From the NCBI GenBank assembly GCA_038750655.1, contig JBCDGZ010000059.1:1-43038 (forward strand): DNA of 43,038 nucleotides. Reading direction: 5' to 3'. Under the pieces are notes generated by a model, which made no database searches, was not told where the DNA came from, and was given only the letters and a program-made list of their open reading frames with translations. Positions within the stretch are counted from its first letter, which is position 1. The number at the start of each line of letters is the position of its first letter. This DNA is from JBCDGZ01 sp038750655. Its GTDB lineage: Bacteria; Bacteroidota; Bacteroidia; Chitinophagales; Saprospiraceae. Positions 39,910 to 43,038 of the stretch are shown piece by piece. The translations under genes and the position numbers were made by a program.

Positions 39910-40585
39910 GGGTCCGCTTTCCCCGAATCTCCTGAATGAAGGCCAGGGCCTGGCGGGTCTTTTTTTCGATACCGCTTAAATCAAAGTTTCCGCTTTCGTC
40001 TTTCACCATCAATTTCGATCCCATGCCTACACAATAGGCCCCGGCATCAAACCAGGCTTGCAGATTACCGAAGTCGGGAGAGACCCCGCTGGTCGGCATA
40101 ACACTGGTCCAGGGTTGAGGGCCTCTGATGGCTTTTATGAACTGGGGAGAATAGATACTTCCGGGAAATAACTTGACCACTTCGCAGCCCAATTCTTCTG
40201 CCTGACCAATTTCTGTAAGCGAACCACAGCCTGGGCTGTATAAGACCTTTCGTCGATTGCAGGTTAGGGCAAGCTCTTTTCTCAAAGCCGCCGAGACCAC
40301 AAAGTTGGACCCCAGCTGCAAATACAGCGCGGCGGTTCCAGCATCAATTACCGACCCCACTCCGACAATCATCTCGGGCAGCTCCCGTTGACAATACTTA
40401 TTGAGTGCCCCAAAAACTTCATGGGCGTAATCGCCTCGATTGGTAAATTCTAAGAGTCTAGCTCCGCCTCGATAGCAGGCCGAGACGACCATTTTACAAA
40501 CCTCTAGGTCTGCATGATAAAAAAGAGGGACCATGCCCTGCTCCGCCATTTTTTGGGCGACTTGTATTCTCGTAAATCTTGCCAT
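39899..40585 (-). CDS. KDPG/KHG aldolase
   Basis: A 228-aa class I aldolase that cleaves 2-keto-3-deoxy-6-phosphogluconate to pyruvate and glyceraldehyde 3-phosphate. The TIM-barrel active site is recognisable: LLEFTNRG with the general-base Glu46 and Arg50, VGVGSVIDAGTA, SPGCGSLTEI, and the Schiff-base Lys138 in VVKLFPG. It follows the KDG kinase gene after 13 bp, so kinase and aldolase act in sequence. Confidence 0.92.
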   Translation of the reverse strand: MARFTRIQVAQKMAEQGMVPLFYHADLEVCKMVVSACYRGGARLLEFTNRGDYAHEVFGALNKYCQRELPEMIVGVGSVIDAGTAALYLQLGSNFVVSAALRKELALTCNRRKVLYSPGCGSLTEIGQAEELGCEVVKLFPGSIYSPQFIKAIRGPQPWTSVMPTSGVSPDFGNLQAWFDAGAYCVGMGSKLMVKDESGNFDLSGIEKKTRQALAFIQEIRGKRTLSL

Positions 40586-40598
40586 TGAATCGTTTAAG

Positions 40599-41636
40599 TT
40601 ATCTGCTTACGCGCCCGCTCGCATCACCACTCAGCAGTTTGTCCACTTCAGCGATGGTCACCAAGTTGGCATCTCCGTAGATGGTGTGCTTCAAACAAGA
40701 GGCTGCGACTGCAAAATTGAGTGCTTTTTGGTCATCATCGGGATGCGTTAATAATCCATAAATTAATCCCCCCATAAAACTATCGCCGCCGCCTACACGA
40801 TCGACGATATGGGTAATCTCGTAGGTCGGAGCCTTGTAGAGGGTTTTCCCATCATACAACACACCAGACCAGGTATTATGCGAAGCACTAATGGAGCCGC
40901 GCAGGGTAGTAATGACCTTTTTGGCGCGGGGAAATCGCTGCATCAACTGTTGCAAAACCGATAGATAAGATTCCGCATCTACCGAATGACCTTGCGTGAC
41001 ATCAATCCCTTCGGGATGGAGGCCAAAGTGCTTTTCTGCATCTTCTTCATTTCCTAAAATAATATCGCAGCCCGCCACCAACTCGGGCATAACATCGCCC
41101 GGGGCTTTGCCGTATTTCCAGAGCTTCTTTCGATAGTTCAAATCTGTCGAAACGGTGATGCCCATTTTATTGGCCATTTGAATAGCTTCCAAACAGGCGT
41201 CGGCAGCACCCTGCGAAATAGCGGGGGTGATGCCCGTCCAGTGGAACCACTGGGCATCTTGGAAAACAGTTTCCCAATCAATCATGTCTTTTTGGATGGT
41301 GGAAATGGCAGAATGGGCGCGATCATAAACGACTTTACTGCCTCTACTCACGGCTCCAATTTCCAAAAAATAAATGCCCAGTCGTTCCCCTCCTCGAATG
41401 ATGTGGTGGGTACCGACTCCTCGCTTTCGCATCTCCATCAAGGCACATTCACCGATGTCGTTTTCGGGTAAGCGGGTTACAAACTCGACGGGGATTCCGT
41501 AGTTGGCCAGCGACACGGCGACATTACTTTCCCCACCGCCGTAGATGACCTCGAAGGAACTGGCTTGTGAAAAGCGTTTAAAATTAAGGGGTGTCAATCG
41601 AAGCATGATTTCTCCGAAGGTTACTACTTTTTTCAT
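40599..41636 (-). CDS. kdgK: 2-keto-3-deoxygluconate kinase (PfkB family)
   Basis: A 345-aa sugar kinase. The start is placed at 41636 (MKKVVTFGEIMLRLTP), the conserved beginning of KDG kinases. The frame continues upstream to 41813, but those 59 residues overlap the SDR gene and look random. Key parts: GGGESNVAVSLA near 33-44 and the PfkB signature DRVGGGDSF (279-287) with catalytic Asp285; the usual second residue Thr is Arg here. It phosphorylates KDG for the downstream aldolase. It lies 25 bp after the SDR gene and 13 bp before the aldolase gene. Confidence 0.92.
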   Translation of the reverse strand: MKKVVTFGEIMLRLTPLNFKRFSQASSFEVIYGGGESNVAVSLANYGIPVEFVTRLPENDIGECALMEMRKRGVGTHHIIRGGERLGIYFLEIGAVSRGSKVVYDRAHSAISTIQKDMIDWETVFQDAQWFHWTGITPAISQGAADACLEAIQMANKMGITVSTDLNYRKKLWKYGKAPGDVMPELVAGCDIILGNEEDAEKHFGLHPEGIDVTQGHSVDAESYLSVLQQLMQRFPRAKKVITTLRGSISASHNTWSGVLYDGKTLYKAPTYEITHIVDRVGGGDSFMGGLIYGLLTHPDDDQKALNFAVAASCLKHTIYGDANLVTIAEVDKLLSGDASGRVSR

Positions 41637-41661
41637 AATAGCAATTCGATGTAGTGCTGGT

Positions 41662-42414
41662 TTAGGAAAAAGCGAGACCGCCGTTAATATCAAAGTTAGC
41701 GCCGGTAACGAATGAGGTTTCACTCGATGCCAGGCAGGCCACCAGGTTGGCGACTTCTTCGGGGCGCCCTTCTCTGCGGAGCGGCGTCTTGCCCGCCACG
41801 ACTTCCCGTACATTATCCGGGGTGAAGGTATCGTGGAAAGTCGTCGAGATCAATCCGGGGCAGAGGGCGTTGACACGGATACCCTTCGGACCTAGCTCTT
41901 TGGCCATAGCTCTAGTGAAGGTCATCACGGCTCCTTTGGAAGTGGCGTAGGCCGAGGCACCACCACCGCCGCCGTCGCGTCCGGCCTGCGAAGCAATATT
42001 GACAATCGTCCCTCCCTCCGGCATGTGATTGATCACCGCTTTGTGCATCATGAAGACTGATTTGAGGTTCAAGGCCATGACGAAATCCCAAAATTTTTCA
42101 TCCATTTCGCACAACCTCTTACGGGCAACCAGCCCCCCAGCATTGTTAATCAAAATATGGATGTTATCGCCGAAGGCTTCCCTAGCCTCTTCCGATAAGC
42201 GAAAACATTCTTCCCATTTGGTCAAATCCGCCTTCACCGCAATGGCCTTTCCACCTGCTCCCAGAATCATTTGCAGCGTTTGCTCTGCATCCTCTGGAGT
42301 GTTATAATAGTTAACGACAACGTTGGCTCCCATTTCAGCTAACTTGATAGAGATGGCTCTCCCGATGTCTCGCCCGCCACCGGTAACGATGGCTGTTTTT
42401 CCTGTTAATTCCAT
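41662..42414 (-). CDS. SDR family oxidoreductase of the uronate operon
   Basis: A 250-aa classical short-chain dehydrogenase. Cofactor motif TGGGRDIG (11-18), NNAG (90-93), catalytic Ser142, Tyr156 and Lys160 (YATSK), and the C-terminal FDINGG are all present. In this context (transporter, KDG kinase, KDPG aldolase) it likely reduces a 4-deoxy-5-ketouronate to KDG, like the DehR step of alginate or the KduD step of pectin breakdown. The choice between them cannot be made from sequence alone. Confidence 0.9.
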   Translation of the reverse strand: MELTGKTAIVTGGGRDIGRAISIKLAEMGANVVVNYYNTPEDAEQTLQMILGAGGKAIAVKADLTKWEECFRLSEEAREAFGDNIHILINNAGGLVARKRLCEMDEKFWDFVMALNLKSVFMMHKAVINHMPEGGTIVNIASQAGRDGGGGGASAYATSKGAVMTFTRAMAKELGPKGIRVNALCPGLISTTFHDTFTPDNVREVVAGKTPLRREGRPEEVANLVACLASSETSFVTGANFDINGGLAFS

Positions 42415-42486
42415 AATCTAATTTTTTAAATTTCATTATTGGGGCGTGAGCGAAAAACGCCTCACAATCCCTGGTTTTATGTTGAT

Positions 42487-43038
42487 TTAATAGTGTGGTT
42501 TTAAGGGTTCGATTTTGGGGCAAAGTACCCAGATGCTGGCCATAGCGATCAAAGCTAAGGCCGCGCCAATGATGAAAGCGGGGGTATAGTTGCCGTCCGA
42601 AGTCAGCCAGGGGATGAGCGAGGTCAGCCCGACCGCTCCCAGCTTGGCAGCCATACCGGCAAAACCGGCTAAGGAGCCGACTGTTTTTCCACCAAAGAAA
42701 TCACTTGGCAAAGTTTGAACATTTCCGATGGCCGTTTGAAAACCAAATAAAATAACGGCCATCAGTAATACCGCCGTAACGGGCGCACCCGGATTAGATA
42801 AGGCCAGCAAGGAGGGCAGCATAATCACGCAGCCCAGCGTGATCACCAGTTTGCGAGTCTTATCGACCGTCCAGCCTGCCTTGATGCGATTTTGAGCAAG
42901 CAGTCCACCAAACCAAGCACCCAGCATGGCCCCAACATAGGGGACCCAGCCGTAGATGCCTATCGTTTTCACATCCATCCCGTACACCTCCGAGAGATAA
43001 ATCGGAATCCATAGGACGAATAACCACCAGATGGGATC
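42487..43038 (-). CDS. MFS transporter, uronate/organic-anion type, partial
   Basis: The C-terminal part of a major facilitator superfamily transporter; the reading frame continues beyond the window edge without a stop. The first visible residues are DPIWWLFVLWIPIYLSEV, the mid-protein block of the anion:cation symporter (ExuT-like) group, followed by five or six hydrophobic helices. The GTG codon at 42987 is internal, not a start. It lies 72 bp upstream of the SDR gene in the same orientation and probably imports the unsaturated or free uronate used by the operon. Confidence 0.88.
   Translation of the reverse strand, partial: DPIWWLFVLWIPIYLSEVYGMDVKTIGIYGWVPYVGAMLGAWFGGLLAQNRIKAGWTVDKTRKLVITLGCVIMLPSLLALSNPGAPVTAVLLMAVILFGFQTAIGNVQTLPSDFFGGKTVGSLAGFAGMAAKLGAVGLTSLIPWLTSDGNYTPAFIIGAALALIAMASIWVLCPKIEPLKPHY

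Noticed and set aside
41637..41813. N-terminal extension of the KDG kinase
   Set aside because: The 59 extra residues overlap the SDR gene, look random and precede the conserved MKKVVTFGEIMLRLTP start.
42487..42987. A short complete gene starting at the GTG at 42987
   Set aside because: The frame continues upstream to the window edge with strong MFS similarity (WWLFVLWIPIYLSEV), so the gene is truncated by the window rather than short.

Overview
This window comes from a Bacteroidota chromosome, most likely of the Saprospiria type (Lewinella or Haliscomenobacter relatives). The evidence is six very large secreted proteins ending in type IX secretion system (T9SS) sorting domains, a PorP/SprF family protein, promoters of the Bacteroidota form (TTG, then TAnnTTTG near -7), and the absence of strong Shine-Dalgarno sequences. 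No rRNA, tRNA, CRISPR array or insertion sequence was seen. Species assignment is inference.

Left third (1-17.5 kb): a lipoprotein S41 protease gene is followed by a long minus-strand surface-protein locus. In transcription order it holds a 959-aa protein, a 680-aa protein, a 229-aa protein, a 1653-aa protein, a PorP/SprF protein and a 770-aa type B sorting-domain protein. The 959-, 680- and 1653-aa proteins are paralogues sharing the same C-terminal half: HYR/Ig-like modules, a dockerin-like calcium-loop pair, a cohesin-like domain and a type A sorting tail. The 229-aa protein is a stand-alone cohesin-like domain. The 770-aa protein begins with a cohesin-like domain. Three upstream regions carry a TACC-N8-GGTA dyad exactly 22 bp from a TAnnTTTG box, and a fourth has a half-site at the same distance. 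This points to a common activator. A dockerin/cohesin surface assembly exported by T9SS and controlled by that activator is the best candidate for an undescribed system here.

Between the 229- and 680-aa genes lies an array of 24 heptamers with five inverted units downstream. Upstream of porP/sprF is a 400-nt leader, or small RNA, with a long closing stem and two terminator-like hairpins.

Middle (17.7-29.2 kb): an MscS channel and its terminator, the GTPase TypA/BipA, a DUF1761 membrane protein, a RidA-family lipoprotein and an OmpA-type protein. Then comes a metal-homeostasis cluster. A Fur/Zur-family repressor, translationally coupled to an unknown helical protein, diverges from a DUF5916 barrel protein, a COG0523 metallochaperone GTPase with a His-rich loop, a MerC-like membrane protein and a DUF3299-like protein. 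The divergent intergenic region holds TTGCAA dyads lying on both promoters, as expected for zinc-dependent repression.

Right part (29.5-43 kb): a type A T9SS protein and a convergent type B T9SS protein with four long repeats, a PhoD-like phosphatase lipoprotein, a Gfo/Idh/MocA oxidoreductase, a BASS-family transporter, and a minus-strand operon for uronate/2-keto-3-deoxygluconate use (MFS transporter cut by the window edge, SDR, KDG kinase, KDPG aldolase).
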